From NCBI GenBank assembly GCA_021784675.1, contig JAJYHR010000077.1:1-35251 (forward strand): a stretch of DNA of 35,251 bases, read 5' to 3'. The DNA is from Actinomycetes bacterium (GTDB lineage Bacteria > Actinomycetota > Acidimicrobiia > Acidimicrobiales > Acidimicrobiaceae). Each line of letters opens with the position of its first letter. The first letter of the stretch is position 1. Made by a program: the position numbers and the translations under genes. A model generated the notes under the pieces. The model ran no database searches. It was not told where the DNA came from and worked only from the letters and a program-made list of their open reading frames with translations. Below, in pieces: positions 1-8,299 of the stretch.

Positions 1-156
1 GGTGCGCCGAATTGCCGGGGCCCCCGAGACGTCCCCGCGCCCGGCACGCGCAAGCAGAGGGACTTGCTCCTAGAGTCGACCGAGCTACCGGGGTGGAGGA
101 AGACCGCTCTCGCCCAGCGAAAGCCGCCACCTCCCGCCAGCCGGAGCCGGCGGACT

Positions 157-378
157 TCAGGCTGTCCGGGAAGGCCGGCCCTTGCGGCGGCGGGACCCGG
201 ATGCCGCGGCCGCAGCCGCCAGATCCACCACGTTCCCCACCTCTACATCGATCCCATCCCGCCGCCACCAGCGGCTTCCGCACGCCGCGCAGCTAAGCAG
301 GGTCACGTCCCTGTCCGCCACCTCAAGCTGGATTATCACCATCTCCCGTTCCCGGCAGACAGGGCAGACAGGCTCCAC
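157..378 (-). CDS. Small zinc-ribbon protein (73 aa)
   Basis: Two CxxC knuckles are visible, C5-x2-C8 near the N-terminus and C30-x2-C33, followed by a GSRWW motif. This is the layout of a treble-clef or zinc-ribbon fold that binds one zinc ion. The C-terminal third is Ala/Arg/Ser-rich and probably disordered. The start is GTG at 378: a strong Shine-Dalgarno GGAGGTGA at 383-390 sits 4 nt upstream, which makes a real gene likely despite its size. It is divergent from the mcd gene, and the AT-richer gap 379-549 must hold both promoters. Role unknown; small single-domain zinc ribbons may bind nucleic acid or protein partners, but nothing here specifies one. Confidence 0.7.
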   Translation of the reverse strand: MEPVCPVCREREMVIIQLEVADRDVTLLSCAACGSRWWRRDGIDVEVGNVVDLAAAAAASGSRRRKGRPSRTA

Positions 379-537
379 GGAATCACCTCCACCTACAGGC
401 CAGTGCCAACTCTTGGATAATCGACTGCAATACGCTCGAACTTTAACAACAGCTGAAAATTCAAAACGAACCGGGCATCAAGTTTTCCTGGTGCGCCGAC
501 TTCCGGTACCGCATAGGCGCCCACCTGCGAACTAATG

Positions 538-543
538 TATGCT
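538..543 (+). promoter_or_regulatory. Probable -10 element of mcd (leaderless start)
   Basis: TATGCT at 538-543 fits the TANNNT -10 consensus and is followed by 6 nt and then ATG at 550. This would start transcription at or beside the A of the start codon. No -35 match is visible at the expected distance. Confidence 0.45.
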
Positions 544-549
544 CGCTCC

Positions 550-2091
550 ATGAGTTCATCACCGATTCTTTCCACATCACCGCTTGCTGGTCAGCTCGAC
601 CGGTTAGCGGGGGCGGTAAGGGTTGCCCTTCGCGAGGCAGTCTCCGCCGGGGAGCCCACGCAGGCTGGCCAGTACCAGCTCGGCCAGGCCTTTTCCGCGC
701 TCCGGTGCGCCGCCATCGCGCTCACCGCCGGCCCGTCGGAGCACACCCTGCTCAACGCGCAGCTGGCGCTGGCGGAGACCGCCGGATCCCTGGTGGCCGG
801 GGGGCACCTCTTTGCCCTGGAGGCGGCCGGAGACATCGCCGCCCCGGAGCCCGAACTGATCGACGCCGTCTACGCCTCCGAACCCGCCATCGAGGAGGCC
901 GAGGAGCTGGCGATGCTGCGGGAGATCTTCGCCCGCTTCTCCCGGGAAGCGGTCGCACCCGTGGCCGAGCGCGTGCATCGGGGAAATCTGGACGTCCCGG
1001 AGGAGATCATCTCCGGCCTTGCCGAGATGGGAGCCTTCGGCCTCTCCGTCCCCGAGGAGTACGGCGGGTCGGCGAGCGGGTCGGCTACCGACCTGCTCGC
1101 CATGCTGGTAGCGACCGAGGAGCTCTCCCGAGCCTCCCTCGGCATCGGCGGCTCCCTGATCACCCGGCCGGAGATCATCGCCAGGGCGCTCCTTGCCGGG
1201 GGCACCGCGCTCCAGAAGGAGCGGTGGCTCCCGCTGCTCGCCTCCGGGGAGACGATGGGAGCCGTGGCGGTCACCGAGCCCGACTTCGGCTCCGACGTCG
1301 CCGAGATCGCTTGCAGCGCCGTCAAGGTCGATGGCGGCTGGCGAATCTCTGGAACCAAAACCTGGTGCACCTTTGCCGGGCGAGCAAACCTGCTGGCGGT
1401 GCTGGTGCGGACCGAGCCGGACCGGTCGCTCCGGCACCGGGGGCTCTCCCTATTCCTGGTCGAGAAGCCCGCCTTTGCCGGCCATAGCTTCGCCGTCGAG
1501 TCGAACGGAGGAGCTATGGAGGGGCGCGCGATCGACACCCTTGGCTACCGCGGGATGCACTCCTTCGAGGTCCGCTTCGACAGCTGGTTCACCCCCGACG
1601 ACTCCCTCGTCGGAGAGGAGAGCGGGCGCGGCCGGGGGTTTTACCTCCAGATGGCCGGCTTCGAAAGCGGCCGGCTCCAGACCGTTGCCAGGGCTAACGG
1701 CCTAATGCGAGCTGCAAAGGACGCCGGCCTCGCCTACGCCCGCGACCGGATCGTCTTCGGGAAGCGCCTGTCGGACCTGCCGCTAACGCGATACAAGCTG
1801 GCGAGGATGCAGTCGACCGTGGCCGCAACCCGGCTCTGGGCGGGCTTCTCCGCCGCGGAGGTCGCCGGTGGCACCGGAGCGCTGGAGGCATCGATGGCCA
1901 AAGCGCACGCCTGCCGGAGCGCGGAGTGGGTCGCCAGGGAGGCGATGCAGATCCATGGAGGGATGGGCTACGCGGAGGAGTACCCGATCAGCCGGTACTT
2001 CGTCGACGCCCGCGTCCTCTCCATCTTCGAAGGCGCCGACGAGACCCTCACCCTGAAGGTGATAGTGCCCGGAGTCGCCAGGCTGGCCTAA
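550..2091 (+). CDS. mcd: (2S)-methylsuccinyl-CoA dehydrogenase (acyl-CoA dehydrogenase family)
   Basis: An FAD-dependent acyl-CoA dehydrogenase with an N-terminal extension of about 120 residues before the usual fold, as in Mcd of the ethylmalonyl-CoA pathway, where it oxidises (2S)-methylsuccinyl-CoA to mesaconyl-CoA. The core carries GLSVPEEYGG, TEPDFGSD (FAD/substrate loop), a GGAMEGR...LGYRGM stretch and FESGRLQT, which from memory match Mcd better than ordinary short-chain enzymes. The catalytic base is the Glu of FEGADE, residue 494 counting from ATG 550. An in-frame ATG at 535 would add five residues, but it overlaps a -10-like TATGCT and neither ATG has a Shine-Dalgarno, so I prefer 550. 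Mcl1 of the same pathway lies 0.9 kb downstream on the other strand. Family sure, substrate likely. Confidence 0.82.
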   Translation: MSSSPILSTSPLAGQLDRLAGAVRVALREAVSAGEPTQAGQYQLGQAFSALRCAAIALTAGPSEHTLLNAQLALAETAGSLVAGGHLFALEAAGDIAAPEPELIDAVYASEPAIEEAEELAMLREIFARFSREAVAPVAERVHRGNLDVPEEIISGLAEMGAFGLSVPEEYGGSASGSATDLLAMLVATEELSRASLGIGGSLITRPEIIARALLAGGTALQKERWLPLLASGETMGAVAVTEPDFGSDVAEIACSAVKVDGGWRISGTKTWCTFAGRANLLAVLVRTEPDRSLRHRGLSLFLVEKPAFAGHSFAVESNGGAMEGRAIDTLGYRGMHSFEVRFDSWFTPDDSLVGEESGRGRGFYLQMAGFESGRLQTVARANGLMRAAKDAGLAYARDRIVFGKRLSDLPLTRYKLARMQSTVAATRLWAGFSAAEVAGGTGALEASMAKAHACRSAEWVAREAMQIHGGMGYAEEYPISRYFVDARVLSIFEGADETLTLKVIVPGVARLA

Positions 2092-2115
2092 CGGCGAGCG
2101 CCCAGCTCAAGCTGA

Positions 2116-2160
2116 TATAGTTTGGATCCGACGAGATAGTGTAGGCTGGCCGGTAGGAGG
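2116..2160 (+). promoter_or_regulatory. Possible promoter and RBS of the membrane protein gene
   Basis: TATAGT at 2116-2121 is a 5/6 match to the -10 consensus, 24 nt after the mcd stop. No convincing -35 precedes it. A strong AGGAGG Shine-Dalgarno at 2155-2160 lies 4 nt before the GTG start at 2165 and fixes that start. Confidence 0.35.
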
Positions 2161-2164
2161 TTAG

Positions 2165-2971
2165 GTGGCGTTCCCACGGAGACTACTCGGAGACTTCGCC
2201 ATCCTTCTGGGTGTACTCGCCGCCGGCGTCGCTATCTGGCTTCACCTGATGGTGCTGTCGATCCTGATGCCGGACCGTCTAGCCAGCAAGACGACGCAGC
2301 TGATCGCCAACCCGGCGGTCCAGTCGGCGCTTTCCGACTCGCTCTCCAACGCGATCTTCCCGTACACGGCCACCGCCGGAATTGTCGTCACCCAGACCCA
2401 GCTGCAGAGCATTGTGAAGTCCGCGCTCCTGAACCCGGCCATCGAGACCCAGTTTTCCCAAGCGCTCCAGAACGCGGACCTGCGCCTCGCCGGGCGAGCC
2501 TCTGGACCGGTAACCATCGGAGGTCCAGCCCTCACCCAGCAGATCGCCAACGACCTCCACAGCTACTCCCCCGCGCTCAGCTCGGCTATCGCCTCGAAGA
2601 ACCTGGTGATCACCATCCCCGGCACCGACCTCCCCAACCTCGGTTGGCTGATGACCGCAGCTCAACGCTACCAGCGGCTACTCGCCGTTGGAGCGGTGAT
2701 CCTCTTTATCCTCGGCCTCTCCATCCATCCCGAGCGGCCCCGCGCCCTCAAGCACATCGGCGCCTCCCTGATCGGCATGTCCGCGATCGGGTTCACCCTC
2801 TTCGATCTGGTGCCAAAGTACCTGCTCCCGCAGATCCCGCTCTCTTGGGCGCAGGTCGGTGCGGCGCTCCTGCTCGCGGCCGGCTCCGGCATCGCCTACT
2901 TCTATCTGGAGTTGGTGGCGGCGGGAGCGGCCGTATACACCCTCGGCCTCTTTGCCAAGCGCTTGAGTTAG
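2165..2971 (+). CDS. Multi-pass membrane protein of unknown function (268 aa)
   Basis: No family is recognised. The protein has an N-terminal membrane segment (about residues 10-34), then about 135 residues rich in Ser, Thr, Ala, Gln and Asn that probably lie outside the membrane, and three or four C-terminal membrane segments (about 170-187, 196-215 and 228-262). The start is GTG, set by AGGAGG 4 nt upstream. It follows mcd in the same direction with a 73-nt gap and its stop lies 22 nt from the stop of the convergent mcl1. It resembles, in layout only, the membrane protein at 28545-29159. A link to the acyl-CoA genes is not shown. Confidence 0.7.
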   Translation: MAFPRRLLGDFAILLGVLAAGVAIWLHLMVLSILMPDRLASKTTQLIANPAVQSALSDSLSNAIFPYTATAGIVVTQTQLQSIVKSALLNPAIETQFSQALQNADLRLAGRASGPVTIGGPALTQQIANDLHSYSPALSSAIASKNLVITIPGTDLPNLGWLMTAAQRYQRLLAVGAVILFILGLSIHPERPRALKHIGASLIGMSAIGFTLFDLVPKYLLPQIPLSWAQVGAALLLAAGSGIAYFYLELVAAGAAVYTLGLFAKRLS

Positions 2972-2993
2972 CCAGGCCCCCGGCCTCCCTCGG

Positions 2994-3938
2994 CTACTGC
3001 CGACGCTGGGACCGCTTCATGCCCGCCTTCTCGCCACGGGCGACGAACTTCAGCGCCATCTTCCGGCTCGCCTCGTCGATCATCTCGGCATCGAACATCA
3101 CCGCCCCGCGGCCGCCGGTGGTGGTCGCCTGCTCGTAGGCCTCGAGGATGTCCACCGCCTTGTCGAACAGCTCCTGGCTGGGCAGGTAGACCTCGTTCAG
3201 CACCTCGACCTGGGTGGGGTGAATCGCCCACTTGCCGTCATAGCCCAAGGTCGCCGAACGCTTCGCGTACTCCCGCAACCCGTCCAGCGAGGCGATCCTC
3301 AGGTACGGCCCGTCGATCACCTGGATCCCGTTCGCGCGCGCCGCCATCAGGATCTTCGAAAAGACGTAGTGGAAGTGGTCGCCCGGGTACTCCGGGAGCT
3401 CCACCCCTCCGGTCAGCACCGGCATCTCCATGGAGGCGGCAAAGTCGGCGGGCCCGAAGACAACCGCCTCCAGCCGGCTAGATGCGGCGCAGATCTCCTC
3501 GACGTTGATCAGGCCGGTAGTGGTCTCGATCTGGGCCTCGATGCCCACGTGGCCAGCGGGGAGGCCCACCTCCTTCTCGATCTGGGTCAGCAGCAGATCG
3601 AGCGCGATCACCTGGGCCGCGTTCTGAACCTTGGGGAGCATGATCTCGTCGAGGCGGGGGCCCGAGCCCGACACCACCTCGAGGACGTCTCGGAAGGTGA
3701 GCGGCGTATCCCAGGCGTTCACCCGGACACAGATGATCCGGTCGTCCCAACCGCCGGCGCCGATGGCCGCGGCCACCTTTCCCCTCGCCGCAACCTTCTC
3801 CCTCGGGGCGACCGCGTCCTCGAGGTCCAGAAAGGTCATGTCGGCCGGGATCTCCTTGGCCTTCTCGATAAACCTTTCGCTCGAGCCGGGAACGGCAAGG
3901 CAGGAGCGGCGCAGCATTTGTCGTGATCGATTGGACAT
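2994..3938 (-). CDS. mcl1: L-malyl-CoA / beta-methylmalyl-CoA lyase (HpcH/HpaI-CitE family)
   Basis: A 314-residue TIM-barrel lyase of the CitE/HpcH family. Motifs are RRSCLAVPGS near the N-terminus, FLDLEDAVAP (substrate/Mg site), IMLPKV, GIEAQIET (the Glu that binds Mg2+) and VFGPADFAASM, ending in DEMIDEASRKMAL. These closely match, from memory, the Streptomyces lyase encoded in the ethylmalonyl-CoA cluster with ccr, mutase, mch and mcd. The expected reaction is cleavage of beta-methylmalyl-CoA to glyoxylate and propionyl-CoA, and of malyl-CoA to glyoxylate and acetyl-CoA. The ATG at 3938 is preceded by TAAGTT and a 6-nt gap without a Shine-Dalgarno, suggesting a leaderless message. A plain citramalyl- or citryl-CoA lyase is the alternative. 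Confidence 0.82.
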   Translation of the reverse strand: MSNRSRQMLRRSCLAVPGSSERFIEKAKEIPADMTFLDLEDAVAPREKVAARGKVAAAIGAGGWDDRIICVRVNAWDTPLTFRDVLEVVSGSGPRLDEIMLPKVQNAAQVIALDLLLTQIEKEVGLPAGHVGIEAQIETTTGLINVEEICAASSRLEAVVFGPADFAASMEMPVLTGGVELPEYPGDHFHYVFSKILMAARANGIQVIDGPYLRIASLDGLREYAKRSATLGYDGKWAIHPTQVEVLNEVYLPSQELFDKAVDILEAYEQATTTGGRGAVMFDAEMIDEASRKMALKFVARGEKAGMKRSQRRQ

Positions 3939-3944
3939 GGGGCC

Positions 3945-3950
3945 AACTTA
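3945..3950 (-). promoter_or_regulatory. Probable -10 element of mcl1 (leaderless start)
   Basis: On the minus strand TAAGTT is followed by 6 nt (GGCCCC) and then the ATG at 3938. There is no purine-rich ribosome site in between. No clear -35 was found. Confidence 0.45.
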
Positions 3951-4297
3951 GCACACGACGTCGGAAACTGCCCGCCAACCGGTAGCGAGACAGCGCTCCA
4001 TGGCTGCAGGCGAGTGCGCCTTGGTTGCGCGACTCACGCTGCATCCTTTTCAGGGTTCTCCTCCAGCCGCGGGTGGTCCGGCGATCCCAGCCCGGGTCTG
4101 TGCCAGCGGGGCTGGCCTGGGCCCGCTGCCGAGGGCGCAGGCGTTCACCCCGACAAGACTCTCGCCCGCCGGGATGATCCAGCTTTCAGGACGCACGGTA
4201 TCTACGGCACGGCAAACCCAAGCACGGCCTTGCTCGCTATCCCTGCAACCGCCGCAACCTGCGGCGCTTTGGCCGGAAGAATGCGAGGCCGGCGCCA

Positions 4298-4351
4298 CGC
4301 AACCCCGGACCGCGGGCAGCTCAACTGCGCTGCCCGCGGTCCGGGGTTGCG
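4298..4351. terminator. Perfect 23-bp inverted repeat, probable terminator
   Basis: The arms 4298-4320 and 4329-4351 are exact reverse complements over 23 bp, with an 8-nt loop (4321-4328). There is no T-run on either side, so it would act as a tail-less hairpin terminator of the kind reported in high-GC bacteria. It lies about 80 nt past the importer operon, behind a second hairpin, and upstream of mcl1. The length and perfection of the stem are unusual for a terminator. Confidence 0.6.
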
Positions 4352-4379
4352 AGAGTCCAACGACCGACTGGAGGTGAAG

Positions 4380-4417
4380 GGTCGGGGATCGCGGTTGCCT
4401 ACCGGCGATCCCCGACC
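4380..4417 (-). terminator. Hairpin terminator after livK
   Basis: The arms 4380-4392 and 4405-4417 are perfect 13-bp complements (GGTCGGGGATCGC pairs with its complement), with a 12-nt loop. It begins 14 nt after the stop codon of the substrate-binding protein gene on the minus strand. It has no T-tract. Confidence 0.65.
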
Positions 4418-4431
4418 GTGGCTGGCTGTGG

Positions 4432-5733
4432 CTAGTAGAGCTTGGAAAGCGTTGCCGAGGGCTCCGTGAATACGGTCCTAAGGCTGCCGCTGGTATTGAA
4501 CTGCACCACCTCGAAGGACGAGAAGACGTTGTGGTACCGGTTGAAGTTCTCGTTGCCGCTGGCGCCCTGGTAGTTGATCTTCTTCCCCTGCTTCAGCAGC
4601 GCGGAGCAGCTCGGGTAGGTGTAGCACTTCGTCCCCGGAGGATTTGACACCTTGGTGATGTCGGCTCGCCACACCACCGGGTTGGACGAGTGAGCCGCCT
4701 CCATGGCAAGCGCCGCGATAACCACCGCATCGTACATCGGCGGCGAAGCGGGAAGGGGCTGGTTGCTGTGCCATACGGCCTGGTAGGCCTTCAGAAAGGC
4801 CGCATTCGACTGCGCGTAGGCCGGCGGGGCGGCCATCCCGCTCATCCATCTCGACGCCGAGCTCAACCCGACCGCCTGAGCCAGCTGGGTGGAGGCACCG
4901 GTATCCCCGGTGATGAACGGCATATTCAGGTGGCCGAGCTGGCGCACGTTCGCAAAGAACGTGCTCGCCGTCTGCGGGTCCATGTGGAAAAAGACGCACT
5001 GGGGTTGCTGCGGCCCCGAGAACATCTTGGCAACCGAGGAGAGATACGAGCTCTGGCCCGCTACTATCGTGGTGTTCGAAATCACCTTGCCGCCCAGCTT
5101 GGTGAAGGCTGCCGTAACCGGGCCGACCTCAGCTTGCGCGTTGGGGCCGGAGTCGTAGACCTCCGCCGCGAGGCGGCACCCCTTCGCGTGGTAGGCGTAG
5201 TAGGCCTCGCCGGAGAGCAACTCGGAGTCCGACGGGAACAGGCGGTACACGTAGGGGTACTTCATGTAGTCGAGCTGCGTCGTCCCCCCGACCATCATGT
5301 CGACGACGTGATCGGCGCCAAACTGGTTGACCACCCCCATGATCTCAAGCGACGACGGCCCAAATACCACCTTTGGATTGTGGAGCAGCAGCGTGTGCAG
5401 CGCGGTGACTGCATCCACCGGATCACCGGCGGTATCGGCCAGGGTCCCGGCGATCTTGGCCCCGAGGACCCCGCCGCCGTGGTTGACCGCATACAGCCCC
5501 GCCTGGATCCCGTGGTCGAACCACTGCCCGACAAAGGCCTCCTTGCCGCTCATGGGCAGCAGCAGGCCCGCCTGTATCGGACCGGCAATGGTGCCCGGTG
5601 CCGAGCTCGAGGCACTTGAAGCGCTGGTACCGCAGGCCGCCAGCGCGACAGCCCCCAGGGCAAGCAGGCTGGCCGCCCTTGCCCTCCCCATCCGTACAGG
5701 CTTGGGCCTCCTCGACCTCCAAGACCTAAGCAT
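4432..5733 (-). CDS. livK: HAAT-family ABC transporter substrate-binding lipoprotein (LivK-like)
   Basis: A 433-residue periplasmic-binding-protein type I (Leu/Ile/Val-binding-like) lipoprotein. An Arg-rich N-terminus and hydrophobic core end in the lipobox LAAC, with the lipidated Cys at residue 34, so it should be anchored outside the membrane. The mature part opens with the LLPMSGKEA motif typical of the first lobe and has a GDTGASTQ stretch in the second. It is the last gene of the importer operon, 63 nt after livF, and is followed by two hairpins. LIV-type proteins bind branched-chain amino acids, but relatives take amides, urea or aromatic and dicarboxylic acids, so the ligand is open. 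A later in-frame ATG (residue 15) is a possible start and keeps the signal peptide. Confidence 0.85.
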   Translation of the reverse strand: MLRSWRSRRPKPVRMGRARAASLLALGAVALAACGTSASSASSSAPGTIAGPIQAGLLLPMSGKEAFVGQWFDHGIQAGLYAVNHGGGVLGAKIAGTLADTAGDPVDAVTALHTLLLHNPKVVFGPSSLEIMGVVNQFGADHVVDMMVGGTTQLDYMKYPYVYRLFPSDSELLSGEAYYAYHAKGCRLAAEVYDSGPNAQAEVGPVTAAFTKLGGKVISNTTIVAGQSSYLSSVAKMFSGPQQPQCVFFHMDPQTASTFFANVRQLGHLNMPFITGDTGASTQLAQAVGLSSASRWMSGMAAPPAYAQSNAAFLKAYQAVWHSNQPLPASPPMYDAVVIAALAMEAAHSSNPVVWRADITKVSNPPGTKCYTYPSCSALLKQGKKINYQGASGNENFNRYHNVFSSFEVVQFNTSGSLRTVFTEPSATLSKLY

Positions 5734-5796
5734 TCCGCTCTCCCCCTTTCTTTTTCCCTTCCGCCCGCGTTGGGCGAAGGTCCGACTCCCCGGCGT

Positions 5797-6507
5797 TCAC
5801 CTTCCTGAACCTCCGAGGAACACTTCCGCCAGGTCCAGACTCTCTAGCGCCGCTGGAGTCCCCGAATCTCGGTTGGTACCCGCCACCAGCACGTAGACAA
5901 AGTGCGCGCTCCGGAGCGCGCGGTCGACGTTCTGCTCCACCACGACTACCGCCGTCCCAAGTGAGGAGATCCTCGTGATCTGGGACCAGACCACCTCGAC
6001 GTTGGCAGGCGAGAGCCCGGCAGTCGGCTCGTCGAGCAGCACCACCTTGGGCTCCGACATCAACGCCCGCGCCATACCCAGCATGTTCCGCTGCCCGCCA
6101 CTCAGCAGGCCCGCCCTCCTGCCCCTCGCCGGAATCAGCTCGGGAAAGATGTCGAACACCTCGGCCATCCGCTCGCCAAGCCCTGCGCGGTCGCCGAGCG
6201 CGCCCAGCTCCAGGTTCTCCACCACACTCATGGAAGGGAAGACGTTGTCGCTCTGGGGGACGTAGGCCATTCCCGCCCGCGCCAGGGCGTGGGCCGGCAC
6301 CCCGGTCACGTCGTCCCCGTCGAGGAAGATCGATCCCCCCGACCGGGGGATCAACCCGAAGATCGCCTTGAGAGCGGTCGACTTACCCGCGCCGTTCGGG
6401 CCGACCATCGCAACCACCCGGCCGACGCCCGCCTCTAGGGAGACCCCGTTGACGATCGGCACCGTTCCGTAGCCAGCCGTCAGACCGTCAACGCGCAGTA
6501 CCTGCAT
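5797..6507 (-). CDS. livF: HAAT-family ABC transporter ATP-binding protein LivF
   Basis: An ABC ATPase of LivF type, 236 aa. Counted from ATG 6507 it has Walker A GPNGAGKST (36-44), signature LSGGQ (135-139), Walker B VVLLDEP ending at residue 161, and the VEQN switch segment (190-193) with Gln where most ABC proteins have His, which is usual for LivF. The ATG at 6507 is chosen over GTG 6513 because AGGAGGGGG lies just upstream at the right distance for the ATG and would abut the GTG. It overlaps the end of livG by 20 nt, so translation is probably coupled. With LivG it forms the cytosolic motor of the importer. Confidence 0.9.
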   Translation of the reverse strand: MQVLRVDGLTAGYGTVPIVNGVSLEAGVGRVVAMVGPNGAGKSTALKAIFGLIPRSGGSIFLDGDDVTGVPAHALARAGMAYVPQSDNVFPSMSVVENLELGALGDRAGLGERMAEVFDIFPELIPARGRRAGLLSGGQRNMLGMARALMSEPKVVLLDEPTAGLSPANVEVVWSQITRISSLGTAVVVVEQNVDRALRSAHFVYVLVAGTNRDSGTPAALESLDLAEVFLGGSGR

Positions 6508-7279
6508 CGACACCCCCTCCTGTCAGGTAGGCGTTCACGACCGCCTCGTTCTGCCTCAGCTCGGCCATCGTTCCCCGGGCAAGCGTCCTCCCGACCGCCA
6601 GGACGATGACGTGGTCGCAGATCCGCTCCACGACCTCCAGATTGTGCTCCACCATGAGGAAGCTGACCCCCGCCTCCCGCAGCCGCAGGATGTGCTCGCC
6701 GATGTGCGAGACGAGCGCCGGGTTGATGCCGGCCATGGGCTCGTCAAGAATCAGCATGACCGGATCGGCCATCACCGATCTCGCCAGCTCGAGCAGGCGC
6801 TTCTGCCCACCGCTCAAGTTCCGCGCGTACTCGTCGCGCATCCCGTAGAGTCCGAAGTCGGCGAGCACGTCGAGGGCCTTCAACACGAGCTCGCGTTCCT
6901 GTTTCCGGTAGCGCCGGTGGGCAAGGAGCGCGGTGGCAAGCTTCTCGCCCTCCTGGTTCATCGGCGATACCATCAGGTTCTCAAGGACCGTCATCGCCGG
7001 GTACTCCCGCGAGATCTGGAAGGTCCTGATCAGGCCGCGGCGGGCGATCCTGTGGGGAGCAAGACCGGTTATCTCATCCCCGCGGAAGCCAACCCTGCCC
7101 TCGTCCGCCGCCAGCGCACCACCGATAATCCCTACCGCGGTCGACTTACCCGCGCCGTTCGGCCCGATCAGCGCGGTGACCGTACCGGCCTCGACGGTGA
7201 AGCTCGCCCCGTCGACCGCCAGCACCCCGCCGAAGGCCTTCCTGATGCCATCGACCTCTAGGAGCGGAGCCTCACCCAC
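6488..7279 (-). CDS. livG: HAAT-family ABC transporter ATP-binding protein LivG
   Basis: An ABC ATPase of LivG type, 263 aa. Walker A GPNGAGKST is at 39-47, signature LSGGQ at 155-159, Walker B LILDEP at 176-181, and the switch His at 212 (VEHN). The Q-loop region RTFQISREYP is typical of this subfamily. It sits 3 nt after livM and overlaps livF. It pairs with LivF to hydrolyse ATP for uptake through LivH/LivM. Confidence 0.92.
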   Translation of the reverse strand: MGEAPLLEVDGIRKAFGGVLAVDGASFTVEAGTVTALIGPNGAGKSTAVGIIGGALAADEGRVGFRGDEITGLAPHRIARRGLIRTFQISREYPAMTVLENLMVSPMNQEGEKLATALLAHRRYRKQERELVLKALDVLADFGLYGMRDEYARNLSGGQKRLLELARSVMADPVMLILDEPMAGINPALVSHIGEHILRLREAGVSFLMVEHNLEVVERICDHVIVLAVGRTLARGTMAELRQNEAVVNAYLTGGGVDAGTAR

Positions 7280-7282
7280 GCT

Positions 7283-8287
7283 CTAGACCTCCTCCGCGAC
7301 GATCGCCGGCTCTTGCCGAACCGACGCCTCCGGCAGCTCCGGGAACCTCGCCTTGCGCTCCGGCATGACCCCCTGGGGACGGAACCGCAGGGTGAGGATG
7401 ACCAGCGCACCGATACAGATGTTCCGGACCTCCGGGATGAGGCTGGGATCGGATGAGATCCCGGGCAAGAAGCGGGTCACCTCGTTGAAGAGCACGGCCA
7501 CCAGGAAGGAGCCGATCACCGCGCCTCCGTTGCTCCCCACTCCCCCGACGATCAGGGCCGCCCAGACGACAAAGGTCTCGCTCGTGCCCCATCCCGCCGG
7601 TGCCATCGCGGTGACATACCAGATGGTGAGGACTCCTCCGACGCCCACGTAGACGGAGCCGATCACCATCGCCATCATCCGGAGCTTGTAGGTGTTCTTC
7701 CCGTAGGCCTCGGCAACCTCGAGGTCCTCGCGGGTCGCGCGCATCGCCCGGCCAAGGGGGGAGTTGCGCAGCCGGTTCGCGGCCACCCACAGGACGGCCA
7801 TCACCACGGCTGCGAACCCAAGGAACAGCAGCGCGTAGCTGTTGGGGTTGAGGCCGAGCACCCCGTTGAAGGGCTGCGGCACACCGACGAGACCCTCGAA
7901 ACCATCGAAGATCTTGGAGTTGTTGCCCACCAGCCCGTAGATGATCGACCCTGCCGCCAGCGTAACGATCGCGAGATAGTCGCTCCTCAGCCTTCTCAAC
8001 GCAATCAGGCCGATCGCGCAGCCGAGCAAGCCGGCCGCCGTCGCCCCGATCAGCAGGGCTACCGGCCACGGCAATGACAGCCCCAGGATGTAAAAGATCT
8101 GTGATCCGGGCTGCTCCGGGCCGAGGGATGCCACGCCGGCCATGTAGCCACCGATGGCCATGAAGGTAATTACCGTGAAGTCGAGTATCCCGGCATAGCC
8201 GAACTGGATGTTCAGCCCGATGCTCAGGATGTTGTAGATGCAGAAGTAGATCCCGAGCGTAGCGATGTAACCGACGATGATTCCCAC
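7283..8287 (-). CDS. livM: HAAT-family ABC transporter permease LivM
   Basis: A 334-residue inner-membrane permease with about eight to ten hydrophobic segments. It has the conserved GLNIQFGYAGILDF motif near the N-terminus and a GGVGSNGGAVIG motif in the C-terminal half, both typical of LivM. The start is GTG at 8287, 12 nt after the livH stop. The last 30 residues are a hydrophilic cytosolic tail. It forms the membrane channel with LivH. Confidence 0.9.
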   Translation of the reverse strand: MGIIVGYIATLGIYFCIYNILSIGLNIQFGYAGILDFTVITFMAIGGYMAGVASLGPEQPGSQIFYILGLSLPWPVALLIGATAAGLLGCAIGLIALRRLRSDYLAIVTLAAGSIIYGLVGNNSKIFDGFEGLVGVPQPFNGVLGLNPNSYALLFLGFAAVVMAVLWVAANRLRNSPLGRAMRATREDLEVAEAYGKNTYKLRMMAMVIGSVYVGVGGVLTIWYVTAMAPAGWGTSETFVVWAALIVGGVGSNGGAVIGSFLVAVLFNEVTRFLPGISSDPSLIPEVRNICIGALVILTLRFRPQGVMPERKARFPELPEASVRQEPAIVAEEV

Positions 8288-8299
8288 GTCTCTCGCCCC

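Larger units (their letters stand above)
3951..4431. other. Intergenic region without a supported gene
   Basis: About 480 nt between the mcl1 promoter and the stop of the substrate-binding protein gene. Open frames here show no recognisable protein pattern. The part nearest the importer operon holds two strong hairpins (4298-4351 and 4380-4417) and a small one, GCCGCA-N3-TGCGGC, at 4251-4265. The rest, about 3951-4250, shows nothing I can name. Confidence 0.6.

Noticed and set aside
1-156. Coding sequence at the left edge
   Set aside because: Open frames on the plus strand are Arg/Pro-rich, unlike any protein, and overlap the zinc-ribbon gene on the other strand.
434-447. TCGAACTTTAACAA as a second LexA box upstream of mcd
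   Set aside because: Only the left half matches; the right half GTTCGA is missing, so it is not a valid inverted site.
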